Assembly: GCF_022811685.1 (NCBI RefSeq)
Contig: NZ_CP094532.1
Coordinates: 1,265,501 to 1,329,500 of the forward strand
Source of the DNA: Chryseobacterium suipulveris
GTDB lineage: Bacteria; Bacteroidota; Bacteroidia; Flavobacteriales; Weeksellaceae
Length of the DNA: 64,000 nucleotides
Reading direction: 5' to 3'
Position numbers and translations under genes: made by a program. Of the stretch, positions 27,123 to 36,440 are shown one piece after another. Numbering within the stretch: the stretch's first letter is position 1; the number at the start of each line of letters is the position of its first letter. A model generated the notes under the pieces. That model searched no databases. It was not told where the DNA came from and saw only the letters and a list, made by a program, of their open reading frames with translations.

Positions 27123-28472
27123 TTATTTCTTTCGAATTGTATTTTTTGGAAGTAAGTTCTGAGTAAAGGAAGTGTATGGAAATATTTTCGGCATTTTACT
27201 ATAAATAAATTCATCTTCAAAGAATGATTGGGCTACTTTATCATCAAAAAAAGCAGGATTTAATGGGATTTTAGCGTTTGGGTTATGAAACACAACCGTT
27301 CCTTCTGACCAAGTTTCAAGGCTTTGTTCATTCACTTGATAAGATACTAAATTTGGTTTGTCGGCATTTGGAGTGTGATTATAAAAGGCACCCATTCGAA
27401 TTAATATTGGAATGTCGCTTCCCAATCCTGCTTGTTTACCCATTCTGTTAAACTTGGATAAAGTTCCGCAAGATGAAAAAATGATTGCACTTACATTTTC
27501 TGATTCTGGCTGGAAAAAGAAACCGCTCGGTATTTTTGTGCCATTTGGTTTTGTGTAATCGTCAATTTTTACTGGTTTAATTACTAAATTTCCTTGTTTG
27601 TCAAATGAATGTTCATATTTATAGCCATAAAGATAATCCAAAATAGCATTATAAGTCCAAGTCATCGACATTGAATCATGAAAATCGGCAATAGCAATTA
27701 CAAAAGGCTTCCCTTTTACATGATTTTTTTCCCAATATTTTTTTTTCATTTTGTCAAAAAGAGCACTACTAAATAATAATGGGGTTTCATTATTTAGTTT
27801 TTCTTGAATTTGTTCAATTTTTTGCGGCTCACTTTCAATATCTGTTTTTCTACTTATTATGACTGCTTCAACTGCAATTTCTTGATTGAATTTTTCCACA
27901 ATAAAATCTGGTGCATAATTGTTTCTTTTGAAAGAGAAGAATTGTTCTCTGAAAAAACAAAATAAAAATAATTCCCAAATTCTGGAATCAAAGCCATTGA
28001 CTGATTGGAATTGTTCAATAAAATTTCCATCAATATCTTTATAATGATATGAAATTTCTTTTATTGCTTCATTAGCGGAAGAGAATGCTACGTTTGATTT
28101 TAATAATTTGAAAAATGGATGTTGTTTATCTTCGTTGCCTATATTTTGAAAAATGTCAAAAAACTCAAACTTATTGTCATGAAAGGTTATTGAATTGCTA
28201 CTCATTTTCTCATCAATCCATTTTCTTGCTTCCTCTATTGTTTTAAGACTAGCAACTATTAATTCTGCTCGATATTGTTTTGCTTTATCTCTCGAAAGAA
28301 TACATCCATAATAATCGTTATCTGTTAAATCGAGGCTTATTAATCCTAATAGTCCACCATTTCCATTCGAATAAAATTCTAATTCTTTAGAAAAATATTG
28401 AACAAACGGTTCGCGTGTAAAAAGTAAATAGATGTCAAAAAGTTTCTTGTTTATTGGGATTGCTGTTTTCAT
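27123..28472 (-). CDS. 449-aa protein with possible PD-(D/E)XK core
   Basis: Cytoplasmic protein of unknown family. The segment NGFDSRIWELFLFCFFREQF, NYAPDFIVEKFNQEIAVEAV around residues 157-205 follows the layout of PD-(D/E)XK nucleases (helix, then PDF, then a strand with E), although the expected ExK is EAV. The C-terminal half includes AIIFSSCGTLSKFNRMGKQAG, also seen in large uncharacterised bacterial proteins with restriction-like annotation. The stop lies at the attC edge. A nuclease role is inference. Confidence 0.62.
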   Translation of the reverse strand: MKTAIPINKKLFDIYLLFTREPFVQYFSKELEFYSNGNGGLLGLISLDLTDNDYYGCILSRDKAKQYRAELIVASLKTIEEARKWIDEKMSSNSITFHDNKFEFFDIFQNIGNEDKQHPFFKLLKSNVAFSSANEAIKEISYHYKDIDGNFIEQFQSVNGFDSRIWELFLFCFFREQFFSFKRNNYAPDFIVEKFNQEIAVEAVIISRKTDIESEPQKIEQIQEKLNNETPLLFSSALFDKMKKKYWEKNHVKGKPFVIAIADFHDSMSMTWTYNAILDYLYGYKYEHSFDKQGNLVIKPVKIDDYTKPNGTKIPSGFFFQPESENVSAIIFSSCGTLSKFNRMGKQAGLGSDIPILIRMGAFYNHTPNADKPNLVSYQVNEQSLETWSEGTVVFHNPNAKIPLNPAFFDDKVAQSFFEDEFIYSKMPKIFPYTSFTQNLLPKNTIRKK

Positions 28473-28480
28473 ATAATGGC

Positions 28481-28673
28481 AGATAACGGAAAAAGTATTG
28501 GCGAAGTGCGGGCTTAATTTGAACGAATGTTCAAGTTCAGACCAAACGGAGCCGATGCTTTTTCAGATTGTCTAAATTAAGAAAAAAAACAATATGAAAA
28601 GCAGCGGCGGGAAAATATTACAAATCTTTCTATTATACATTTAACCCCGCATTTTGCCAATACAATGTTAGGC
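28481..28673 (-). repeat. attC site 27
   Basis: 193 bp, class B with CGGGCTTAATTTGAACGAATG. Boxes AGATAAC and GTTAGGC. Confidence 0.86.
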
Positions 28674-28680
28674 GACGTTT

Positions 28681-29367
28681 TTATTTGAAAATATTTGTAT
28701 AATTTATTACTTTATTTTTGTGATTTCTTTCCTCCACATTATAAAAATCTCCTCCTCGAATTTTAGTGAATCCCTTTTTCTTCATAAAATGTATTACTAA
28801 GTCATTATGCTTTTGTCTAACAACTTCTTTATCAAATTCAAGTATTTTAATTAAATTAATTAATTCTGTAGGCTTGTGAATCTTTGTCCATTCTGAACCT
28901 AAACCATTACATTCATTTAGTATGGCAAGAGTTACATTTTTTGATTTTCCAATAAAATAATTATCATTTTCTAATTTTAGAATAAAGAAAAAATAACCAG
29001 CTTCATTTACTCTATAATTTTTTGGATTTTTAATTGTCAATAGTTCACTTCCTAAATCTTCATTTGCAGATAATAAAAAACGTAACTTTTCAATGTTCAA
29101 TGTACAATAATCACCACCTCGAACATTTTCCCAACCATACTTTCTCATATATTTTACTGTAATCGAGTTTTCTAAAGATATTGCTTCTGAAATTTTTGTA
29201 AAATTGGTTGTTATTATTTCAATTATTCTTAAAGGTTTATATTTTTTAGTCCACTCTGAGCTTAATTTTCCTTTTAAGTGCTGTTCAAATCTAAGATTTA
29301 CATCTTTTGTCTGTCCGATGTAATATTTATCTTCTTCTAATTCTAAAACGTAAATGTCTATTGGCAT
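28681..29367 (-). CDS. double GIY-YIG domain protein
   Basis: 228 aa with two GIY-YIG-type modules in tandem. The first starts IYVLELEEDKYYIGQTKDVNLRFEQH, the second YFFILKLENDNYFIGKSKN, about 115 residues apart. Both repeats end in the same KKYGWENVRGGDYC / KKGFTKIRGGDFYN element. The second copy lacks the conserved Arg and His of the first (RFEQH), so it is probably a binding module. Single-domain relatives act as structure-specific endonucleases. Confidence 0.83.
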   Translation of the reverse strand: MPIDIYVLELEEDKYYIGQTKDVNLRFEQHLKGKLSSEWTKKYKPLRIIEIITTNFTKISEAISLENSITVKYMRKYGWENVRGGDYCTLNIEKLRFLLSANEDLGSELLTIKNPKNYRVNEAGYFFFILKLENDNYFIGKSKNVTLAILNECNGLGSEWTKIHKPTELINLIKILEFDKEVVRQKHNDLVIHFMKKKGFTKIRGGDFYNVEERNHKNKVINYTNIFK

Positions 29368-29386
29368 TGTGTTTTTATAAAATGTC

Positions 29387-29579
29387 GCCTAACGGAAAAA
29401 GTATTTGCGAAGGGCGGGCTAAATTGGACGAAAAGTTCAATTTCGACCAACCGTAGCGAATGCTTTTTCCACGAAACTAAATTACAAAAAAATGTGAAGT
29501 GGAAAAGCAGGCGCGGCGAAAAAAATCGAGTGGTGTTATTATAAATTCAACCCCGCCTTTTGCAAATACTATGTTAGGC
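29387..29579 (-). repeat. attC site 28
   Basis: 193 bp, class A. Boxes GCCTAAC and GTTAGGC. Confidence 0.87.
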
Positions 29580-30434
29580 GACGTTGTTTTCTGGATTTTC
29601 ATATTCTTTTAGAGTTTTTCCCCCTTGCAATTTCCACTCTGTTAATCCATTTGCATTTCTTCCCATCACTGTTGCTGCAGCTAAAGATGGACTTGTAAAT
29701 ATATAATCTTCACTAAATTGATAATATTCTGGAAACTCTACTAAAATTCCTTTTTCAATCAAATTATTTCGTAAGTTGATGAAGGAATTAGATAAGGAAG
29801 GAACCGTATCTTTTGATGCTTTTGAGCCTTTGAATACTAAAAAACCATCTGAATTTGGTTCTCCTGTTGCATTTGCTTCTCTTGCAGCATTGATATGAAA
29901 AATATTTGAAATTAATTCTGCTTGGATTTCTCTTTTATCTTCGAAAACTTTATGCCCCAATGTATTTACTAATAATCGAATGTTCTCGATATATTCTTCC
30001 ATTTCTGCTCTGTCAGATTCTGAAATAGAAGATAGAGTAGGAATGTTTGAGTTTTCTACTTTGTAACGATTTACTTTTGTTGCAATATCATAAAGGCGAT
30101 TTTCAAGATACTTAATATGAGCTTTATTTAAGTTTTCGTCTTTGCTAACAAAAACGATTGACTCGTTCCAAAAGTCTTTTTGGGCAAGATGTTGATTTAA
30201 TCTATTCAAAACTGTTTCGGCTTCTCCAATATAAACTAATTCTTTTCCATCTTGATCTTTTCCAAACAATAAATAAATTCCAGTATTAAAAATATCAGGT
30301 CTGTCTTTACAATCTTTAATTTTATTTCTTGGAATTTTATATGCTTTTCCGGTCCAATTTGATAATTCACAAGTCATTCTTCCATTTGGATCTCCATCAA
30401 TTAGAAATATTTTGATTGTTTTGCCGAATTTCAT
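29574..30434 (-). CDS. GIY-YIG nuclease family protein with DUF4357
   Basis: 286 aa. The GIY-YIG module is at about residues 50-130 (TGIYLLFGKDQDGKELVYIG, then RLNQH and the catalytic-type KYLENRLYDIA). The C-terminal domain from about 205 (FTSPSLAAATVMGRNANGLTEWK) matches DUF4357, a usual partner. The TAA stop is inside the attC end box. It belongs to the nuclease-rich stretch with the double GIY-YIG gene next door. Confidence 0.9.
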   Translation of the reverse strand: MKFGKTIKIFLIDGDPNGRMTCELSNWTGKAYKIPRNKIKDCKDRPDIFNTGIYLLFGKDQDGKELVYIGEAETVLNRLNQHLAQKDFWNESIVFVSKDENLNKAHIKYLENRLYDIATKVNRYKVENSNIPTLSSISESDRAEMEEYIENIRLLVNTLGHKVFEDKREIQAELISNIFHINAAREANATGEPNSDGFLVFKGSKASKDTVPSLSNSFINLRNNLIEKGILVEFPEYYQFSEDYIFTSPSLAAATVMGRNANGLTEWKLQGGKTLKEYENPENNVA

Positions 30435-30464
30435 GTTCTATAGTTCTGTTTTTTTTACAATGTC

Positions 30465-30657
30465 GCCTAACGGAAAAAGTATTGGCGAAGTGCGGGCTTA
30501 ATTTGAACGAATGTTCAAGTTCAGACCAAGCGGAGCCGATGCTTTTTCAGATTGTCTAAATTAAAGAAAAAAACAATATGAAAAGCAACGGCGGATAAAT
30601 ATTACAAATCTTTCAATTATATAATTAGCCCCGCATTTTGCCAATACTATGTTAGCA
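30465..30657 (-). repeat. attC site 29
   Basis: 193 bp, class B. Boxes GCCTAAC and GTTAGCA. Confidence 0.86.
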
Positions 30658-30664
30658 GAAGTTT

Positions 30665-31216
30665 TTATTTTCCGTATGTTTTTGAATTAGCTTTTATGTA
30701 AGTTATTAATGCATTGAAAAGTGGATTAAAGGTATTTTGATCATTCACACCAACCCAAAAATCATCATAAAGAGTATCACCAACAAATATTTCGTCAAAA
30801 TTCTCAGGATTAACTAATTTTAATTGTATTCTTTTACTTTTTTCTTTATTATCGTCAAACTTTAGATATAGAAATTTTTTATATTTTCTGTATACATTAT
30901 TAATTCCTATTTTTCCAGTTATTGCTCCAACTTCATCTTGTTTTCCGTCTTTTATAATATCTTTTTCTAAATCTTCAAAAGTAATTACTTTGTCAAAATA
31001 TCCTAATTTTTCAGCCATTCCTTTCATAAATGCATTGTTTGGAACTACAAGTAATTCTTTATTACTATCTAAATCATAAGGTTGATTAACTAAAATGTCT
31101 GCTTTTTTTGATGATTCAAAGTATCCATCTTGTTTTTTCTCTGATACTTTCATTACTGTACAACTTTGAATTGAGAAAGCTGTAACAATTAAAATAGGTA
31201 AAATTAATTTTTTCAT
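30665..31216 (-). CDS. lipoprotein of unknown function
   Basis: 183 aa with leader MKKLILPILIVTAFSIQSC. Mature part acidic and mixed in structure (ELLVVPNNAFMKGMAEKLGYFDKVITFEDLEKDII). Single gene of its cassette. No family recognised. Confidence 0.7.
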   Translation of the reverse strand: MKKLILPILIVTAFSIQSCTVMKVSEKKQDGYFESSKKADILVNQPYDLDSNKELLVVPNNAFMKGMAEKLGYFDKVITFEDLEKDIIKDGKQDEVGAITGKIGINNVYRKYKKFLYLKFDDNKEKSKRIQLKLVNPENFDEIFVGDTLYDDFWVGVNDQNTFNPLFNALITYIKANSKTYGK

Positions 31217-31249
31217 TTCTTTATTATGGAGAATGTTGTTTAAAATTTC

Positions 31250-31442
31250 TGCTAACGGAAAAAGTATTGGCGAAGTGCGGGCTTAATTTGAACGAATGTT
31301 CAAGTTCAGACCAAACGAAGCCGATGCTTTTTCAGATTGTCTAAATTAAGAAAAAAAACAATATGAAAAGCAGCGGCGGCTAAATTTTTCAGATCTTTCT
31401 ATTATACACGAAACCCCGCATTTTGCCAATACAATGTTAGCA
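31250..31442 (-). repeat. attC site 30
   Basis: 193 bp, class B. Boxes TGCTAAC and GTTAGCA. Confidence 0.86.
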
Positions 31443-31451
31443 GAAGTACTA

Positions 31452-32291
31452 TTATTCACCATATTTGACAGCTTTATCAAGTTCGATTGGATTGTAATAT
31501 TTCCTTTTTTCTTGTTGAATAACTTTTCTAACTTCATCCAAGTCTTTAACGGATTTAATTTGCCTTCCATAAGCAGCAAAAGTATAATCTTCACCTCGTT
31601 CCAACTTTGTTCTGATTTCTGAATATGGATTGTTGTAAGAATTCAAAAGTATTTTATTATATTTTTCTAAAGAAATTGGAATTGCGTTCTTTCCAAAATT
31701 TGAATCAATAATTCTAGCAGTATCATATTCATTCTCAAGCTTTTTAATTTGAATAAGGTTAAAACTAAAATGTTTTTTCTCATCTTCAATTTGGAAAATC
31801 AAACCTGGTAAACCTTGAAATTTAAAAGGTCCCTGATTAATAGGAATATTTTTGCAAAACCATGCAACCCAAGTTCTTCCTCCAAAGCTTGTTGTTGCTT
31901 TTTGTAAATCATAATTATTCTGCTTCTTGGTTTCAGGCAAAATTGTCCAAATCATTTTATCGGTGGTTTCATATTTGAAATAATCAGTATCAACAAAAAC
32001 AAAATTTTCATTTTTGAAACTATTTGCTTTTCTCTTCAGCATTAAGCTAGTATTGAGAGACATACTTGAAGCATAATTTTTCGTTGCTTTTTGGGTTGAA
32101 TCAAGTTCATATAGTTCTTGGTAATAGAATTTTATTTCTTTGTCATTTGTATCTAGAAACAGAATATTAGTCAACGGCTTATCCGAAATTGTATCTCGGA
32201 CAAATTTTAATTCATAAACAAATCTGTTATTTGATTGAGAATATAATTGATTAAATAAAATGATCAAAATTATCAAAAATGTTTTATTCAT
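31452..32291 (-). CDS. GLPGLI family exported protein
   Basis: 279 aa from the ATG at 32291, leader ending FNQLYSQ. The motif occurs as GPFKFQGLPGLIFQI after ATTSFGGRTWVAWFCKNIP. It is clearly related to the protein at 15655-16479 but well diverged, so the two cassettes were acquired separately or separated long ago. The longer frame upstream is attC sequence. Confidence 0.9.
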   Translation of the reverse strand: MNKTFLIILIILFNQLYSQSNNRFVYELKFVRDTISDKPLTNILFLDTNDKEIKFYYQELYELDSTQKATKNYASSMSLNTSLMLKRKANSFKNENFVFVDTDYFKYETTDKMIWTILPETKKQNNYDLQKATTSFGGRTWVAWFCKNIPINQGPFKFQGLPGLIFQIEDEKKHFSFNLIQIKKLENEYDTARIIDSNFGKNAIPISLEKYNKILLNSYNNPYSEIRTKLERGEDYTFAAYGRQIKSVKDLDEVRKVIQQEKRKYYNPIELDKAVKYGE

Positions 32292-32321
32292 AACTATTCG
32301 CACGAGTTTGGTAAGTATTTC

Positions 32322-32517
32322 TGCTAACGGGAAACGGCTTTGCGAGGTGCGGGCTACTGCAACCGAGAGTGGAGAGGAGAACCGAACGATAGCAAAAACT
32401 TTTTCCATTTTTTAAAATTACGAAAAAACTAAAAAATGGAAAAGTTTTTTGCGGGTACTTTCTGAAAATTTTCTAAGATTTCCTTCAACCCCGCATCTTG
32501 CAAAACCCATGTTATGC
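32322..32517 (-). repeat. attC site 31
   Basis: 196 bp, class C. Boxes TGCTAAC and GTTATGC. Confidence 0.86.
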
Positions 32518-32539
32518 GACGTTTTTTTTATATTTCCAT

Positions 32540-32908
32540 TTATTGTAATCGGTAATTTTCAGAAATAGGAGTGAATTTTCTCAATTCACAAATTTTAACG
32601 GATTTATTATCCTTTATAAAAACTAGAAGTTCAAAATAATCACTATACGAAATGTCATTTTGGTAAATATTAGTAAAATTTAAATTCTTTGTTTTTGCAT
32701 AATCTTTAACATTCGTATATGGATATAAAATAGTGTATGTATCCCAGTCAAAATCGGTGATTTCTTTTAGATTTACAGGTCTTTTTTCAATTTCATATTT
32801 GTTTTCAATTTTCTTAGTTAATTCACTATCTGATTTCAGTTGATTCAAAAATCCACAGGATTGAAAAAAGAATAAGGAAAAGATAAGGATTAAAATTTTA
32901 ATATTCAT
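32540..32908 (-). CDS. small lipoprotein
   Basis: 122 aa from the ATG at 32908. Leader MNIKILILIFSLFFFQSC with the lipidated Cys at 18. Mature part about 100 aa, no recognised family. Two in-frame ATGs upstream were rejected because they lengthen the leader with charged residues. Confidence 0.65.
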   Translation of the reverse strand: MNIKILILIFSLFFFQSCGFLNQLKSDSELTKKIENKYEIEKRPVNLKEITDFDWDTYTILYPYTNVKDYAKTKNLNFTNIYQNDISYSDYFELLVFIKDNKSVKICELRKFTPISENYRLQ

Positions 32909-32934
32909 TTTAACAGCTGTTTTCATAAAATGTC

Positions 32935-33128
32935 GCATAACGGTTTGGGGCTTTGCGAAGTGGCGGAAAATCGAAGCGGAAAGTTTCGATTTAGACGGAA
33001 CGCAGCAAAAGCCAATTTTTATTTGCTAATTTATGAAAAAAAGCTAATAAAATTGGCTTTTGCGGATTAAAATGTAGAAACTTTCAATTTAGACTGAAAC
33101 CCGCCATTTTGCAAAACCCTTGTTACCT
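32935..33128 (-). repeat. attC site 32
   Basis: 194 bp, own arm class (GGGGCTTTGCGAAGTGGCGG left, CCCGCCATTTTGCAAAACCC right). Boxes GCATAAC and GTTACCT. Confidence 0.84.
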
Positions 33129-34019
33129 GCTGGCATTTTCATTTATCAATGTAAATTTAGTTTTTTTATTAGCAGTCATTACGCCTGTTGCTTCTAAACT
33201 CATAATTCCGTCATAATTTATCCAACGTCCTTTGTCAACGGAAAACTCTGAAATACCCTGATGAGTAAATTTCATCATAGTTTCTTTTTGTCCACCTTCA
33301 CTACCAAAAAATGAAGGAGTATTGAAATTCCCCTTTACATATTCGACAATGTTATATTTAAGAACTGCTATTGTCTCTCCGTTTATTTTCTTTATGTCTG
33401 CAAGCGTTACTTCGTTTATCTTATAAGAACTGTCACAATCAAAGTTTTGGTCGTTTGTAATCAGATTAATGTCAAGAGACCATTTGTCACCAATTTTTAC
33501 TGGTTTTGTTGGTAATTCAAAAAATAAAGCAATCAAATTCTTTTGAGCACTCTTGACCCAAAAACTATGAATTCCACCTGTCTCATAAACTGAACCACGA
33601 AGCATTACACCTTGTGTCATTGATTGCATCATTTTTAAAACTTCAGCTTCCTTGTTGTCTGTTGTGTCAATGTTTTCTTCTTTAATGGTCTCTTTGGGTT
33701 TTGTCGTCATTAATATGTCAATAACACCGTTATTTTTATTGGTTAGTGTCGTTACATAGTCTTGATTTTTGAAAGCATCATTAATTTTTTTGAATAAGTC
33801 TTTACTTTCCTTAAGTCCATTGTCTGTGCTGTCCGATAGAGATTTGAAAAGTCCACCAAAATCCATCTCTATTGAGGATTCGTCAATGTCACTCATAATT
33901 GTGAAATAGTTGAGTTTTTCACTCTTTCCAATTTTCCATTTCAGGTCAACCGTTTGGTTTTTCTGTCCGAATGCTGTCAAAGTAATGACTGCAAATAGTA
34001 TAGTTAATTTTTGTTTCAT
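33123..34019 (-). CDS. exported protein, DUF6263-like
   Basis: 298 aa, leader MKQKLTILFAVITLTAFGQ. The beta-rich layout with VDLKWKIGKSEKLNYFTIMS near the start and PVKIGDKWSLDINL in the middle resembles DUF6263-type periplasmic proteins (tentative). The TAA stop is inside the attC end box. The upstream frame into attC site 33 was rejected as start. Confidence 0.65.
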   Translation of the reverse strand: MKQKLTILFAVITLTAFGQKNQTVDLKWKIGKSEKLNYFTIMSDIDESSIEMDFGGLFKSLSDSTDNGLKESKDLFKKINDAFKNQDYVTTLTNKNNGVIDILMTTKPKETIKEENIDTTDNKEAEVLKMMQSMTQGVMLRGSVYETGGIHSFWVKSAQKNLIALFFELPTKPVKIGDKWSLDINLITNDQNFDCDSSYKINEVTLADIKKINGETIAVLKYNIVEYVKGNFNTPSFFGSEGGQKETMMKFTHQGISEFSVDKGRWINYDGIMSLEATGVMTANKKTKFTLINENASR

Positions 34020-34045
34020 ATTGTCGTGTCGTCTGTTATGCTTGC

Positions 34046-34238
34046 AGGTAACGGAAAAAGTATTTGCGAAGGGCGGGCTAAATTTAACTGCAAGTTCAAT
34101 TTCGACCGAACGAAGCAAATTGCTTTTTCAGATTGTTAAATTACAAAAAAATACAATATGAAAAGCAAGTTGCGACTAAATGCATCGGGTTTTTCTATTA
34201 TAGATTCAACCCCGCCTTTTGCAAATACTATGTTACCT
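34046..34238 (-). repeat. attC site 33
   Basis: 193 bp, class A. Boxes AGGTAAC and GTTACCT. Confidence 0.87.
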
Positions 34239-34247
34239 GCAGTCTCT

Positions 34248-35195
34248 TTATTCACGAAGCCATTTTTTAATTTCGGTAAAAGATTGTTCGCTTTGTTCAA
34301 TCCAAGGAAAATGTCCTGCTTTATCTATAAAAACTAATTTGGAATTTTGCAACCTAAAATGTAGTTCTGTTGCAAATTCGGGCAAATTGTTTGTGTCGTA
34401 TTTTCCGTTAATTATTAAAATCTTTGTTTTTAAATCCTTAAACTTCTTTTGAAATTCCAAATACTTTTGTCTTTCTTCAGGTGTTTCTTGATAATAATTG
34501 TTTCCAATTGGTTTTCTTCTTCCTACTTTTGTAATTTCCTTTACAATCGGAATCACTTTTTGTGCAGTTTCTTCATCATAAGTCCACCATTTTGTTCTTG
34601 CAGTTGAAATATCATTTCCATTTTTATCAAATGTTGTATTATTTTCAATCATATAATCCCAATCCTCAATAACTTTAGCAAACCATTTAGATTCTTTTAA
34701 TCTTTTGTTTTCAGAAGTTTTTCGTCTTTCAATAGATTCATTTTGACTTCCAACATAACTTGTCCCTGATAAAATTATTCCCGAAATATTTTTTGGATAT
34801 TCAACAGCGTATTGCAAAGCGATTGCACTTTGGTCTGAATGTCCAAAAAGCCAAATCTTTTTTACACCAAGTTTTTCTCTTAATAATTCAATTTCTTTTA
34901 CGGAATTTTTAGCACTGTAATCTTCAAGTTTTTTTGGGGTTTCGGATTTTCCTATTCCACGAGAATCATAGTAAACCATTGTAAAACTTTCTTCAAGTGG
35001 TTTTAAAGTCATTTCGTAGCCGATTTTTCCTGAACTTGGGTGTCCAACAATCATAATTGGTCCTTTTCCTTTTACTGTAAAATTGATATTTAAATCGTCA
35101 ATTTTTTCGGTATAATTCCCATTCTCAAATTTAGAATTTGAAGCGCAGGAAATAATGAATAAAAAAATTATAAATGTTTTGAAAATTTCTTTCAT
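34248..35195 (-). CDS. alpha/beta hydrolase lipoprotein
   Basis: 315 aa. Lipoprotein leader MKEIFKTFIIFLFIISC. Alpha/beta hydrolase landmarks in order: oxyanion region HPSSGKIG, YYDSRGIGKSETP, nucleophile elbow GHSDQS, acid strand INGKYDTNNLPE and final His in DKAGHFPW. The elbow has Gln where the family normally has Gly (GxSxG), which is unusual. Probably an envelope hydrolase of the proline iminopeptidase or haloperoxidase type, substrate unknown. Confidence 0.87.
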   Translation of the reverse strand: MKEIFKTFIIFLFIISCASNSKFENGNYTEKIDDLNINFTVKGKGPIMIVGHPSSGKIGYEMTLKPLEESFTMVYYDSRGIGKSETPKKLEDYSAKNSVKEIELLREKLGVKKIWLFGHSDQSAIALQYAVEYPKNISGIILSGTSYVGSQNESIERRKTSENKRLKESKWFAKVIEDWDYMIENNTTFDKNGNDISTARTKWWTYDEETAQKVIPIVKEITKVGRRKPIGNNYYQETPEERQKYLEFQKKFKDLKTKILIINGKYDTNNLPEFATELHFRLQNSKLVFIDKAGHFPWIEQSEQSFTEIKKWLRE

Positions 35196-35218
35196 ACTCG
35201 CTGTTTTGGTGAGATTGC

Positions 35219-35414
35219 AGGTAACGGAAAGGGGCTTTGCGAGGTGCGGGCTACTGCAACCGAAAGTGGAGAGGAAAACCGAACGCTAGCAAAAACTTTT
35301 TCCATTTTTTAAAATTACGAAAAAACTAAAAAATGGAAAAGTTTTTTGCGGGTATTTTATAGAATTTCTCTAAGATTTCCTTCAACCCCGCATCTTGCAA
35401 AACCCATGTTACCT
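35219..35414 (-). repeat. attC site 34
   Basis: 196 bp, class C. Boxes AGGTAAC and GTTACCT. Confidence 0.86.
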
Positions 35415-35423
35415 GCAGTGCTT

Positions 35424-36305
35424 TTATGATTTCTTTTTATCGTCAAAATATTTTTCTTTAAAGTATTTATTTGGTTTTAAATACACAATTTTTTTCTGAA
35501 AATCTAAAATAGTATTAAATCTTTTAAGGACATCACTTCCTAGAAAATTAGTTTCGTAACCTGCGGGTTTATTATAGGTATTCAATTCAGCAGGAACATT
35601 TTTCAGCAAAATTTTTCCCAATTTTAGGTTTTTGATTTTTACAGTATTCAAAGGTATTTCATCATTATTTGAATTATGCAAAATAGTTGTTTTGATAACT
35701 TCCAATTCATTTACTGGAAATTTTGCCTTTTTCAACAAATCATTATCTAACATTAATGCTTTTTGAAAGCCTGTATCAAAAAGAAATTGGCTGTTGTATT
35801 TCTGACCTTTCTCTTCCAAATCCAAATTAATTGAAAAATGTTCATCCATAACATTCATTTCAAATTTTTGATATTTTCTTGATATTTTTGGAAGTTTTGA
35901 ATAGACTTTCAATAATTTTTTCTCATAATCAATTTCAATAATTTTGTTTTGAAACATATTCCATCCAAACATGCCATCCGTTCCTTGTCCTGTTGTTTCA
36001 ATAGGGTAGACTTGTTGGTTGCTCCATTCTAGTTTCTCTATCAAAAATGAATTATCACTGATGTCATTCATTGTCAATTTTAAACCTTTTGGGTTTAGAT
36101 ACTTTTTTATCGCTTCTTTTGTCAAATAAAAGTCTATTGAGCCTGTGTCAAAAGTCAAAAATATAGTATCTTTTTTGTTTAGGATAGTTTTTACTTTGAT
36201 ATTATTATATTCCGTTAATTCAAAAGGAATTTTCTCAATTAGAAATTTTTGTGAAAAACTAAAAGTAAAAACTAAACAGAAAAAAAATGTTAAAATAAAT
36301 TTCAT
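35424..36305 (-). CDS. exported aspartyl protease, retropepsin-like
   Basis: 293 aa from the ATG at 36305, leader ending TFSFSQ. Two Asp motifs, TFDTGSIDFYLT and FLFDTGFQKAL, and the same tail as the 386-aa paralogue at 12694 (GSDVLKRFNTILDFQKKIVYL). It lacks that protein's extra N-terminal region. Likely periplasmic. Related cassettes in one array suggest repeated recruitment of the family. Confidence 0.83.
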   Translation of the reverse strand: MKFILTFFFCLVFTFSFSQKFLIEKIPFELTEYNNIKVKTILNKKDTIFLTFDTGSIDFYLTKEAIKKYLNPKGLKLTMNDISDNSFLIEKLEWSNQQVYPIETTGQGTDGMFGWNMFQNKIIEIDYEKKLLKVYSKLPKISRKYQKFEMNVMDEHFSINLDLEEKGQKYNSQFLFDTGFQKALMLDNDLLKKAKFPVNELEVIKTTILHNSNNDEIPLNTVKIKNLKLGKILLKNVPAELNTYNKPAGYETNFLGSDVLKRFNTILDFQKKIVYLKPNKYFKEKYFDDKKKS

Positions 36306-36334
36306 AGGTTTTGAGGCATTTTTGGTAGCATTGC

Positions 36335-36415
36335 AGGTAACGGCAAAGCATCTTGCGAAGTGTGGCGTATGCAGATTGAAAGTTTCCGCCACATTTTGCA
36401 AATGCCATGTTATCT
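36335..36415 (-). repeat. attC site 35 (minimal)
   Basis: Only 81 bp, the smallest site. Arms GCATCTTGCGAAGTGTGGCG and CGCCACATTTTGCAAATGC around a 20-base centre. Boxes AGGTAAC and GTTATCT. Confidence 0.75.
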
Positions 36416-36440
36416 GTAGTGTCTTTTTAAATATTGAATT

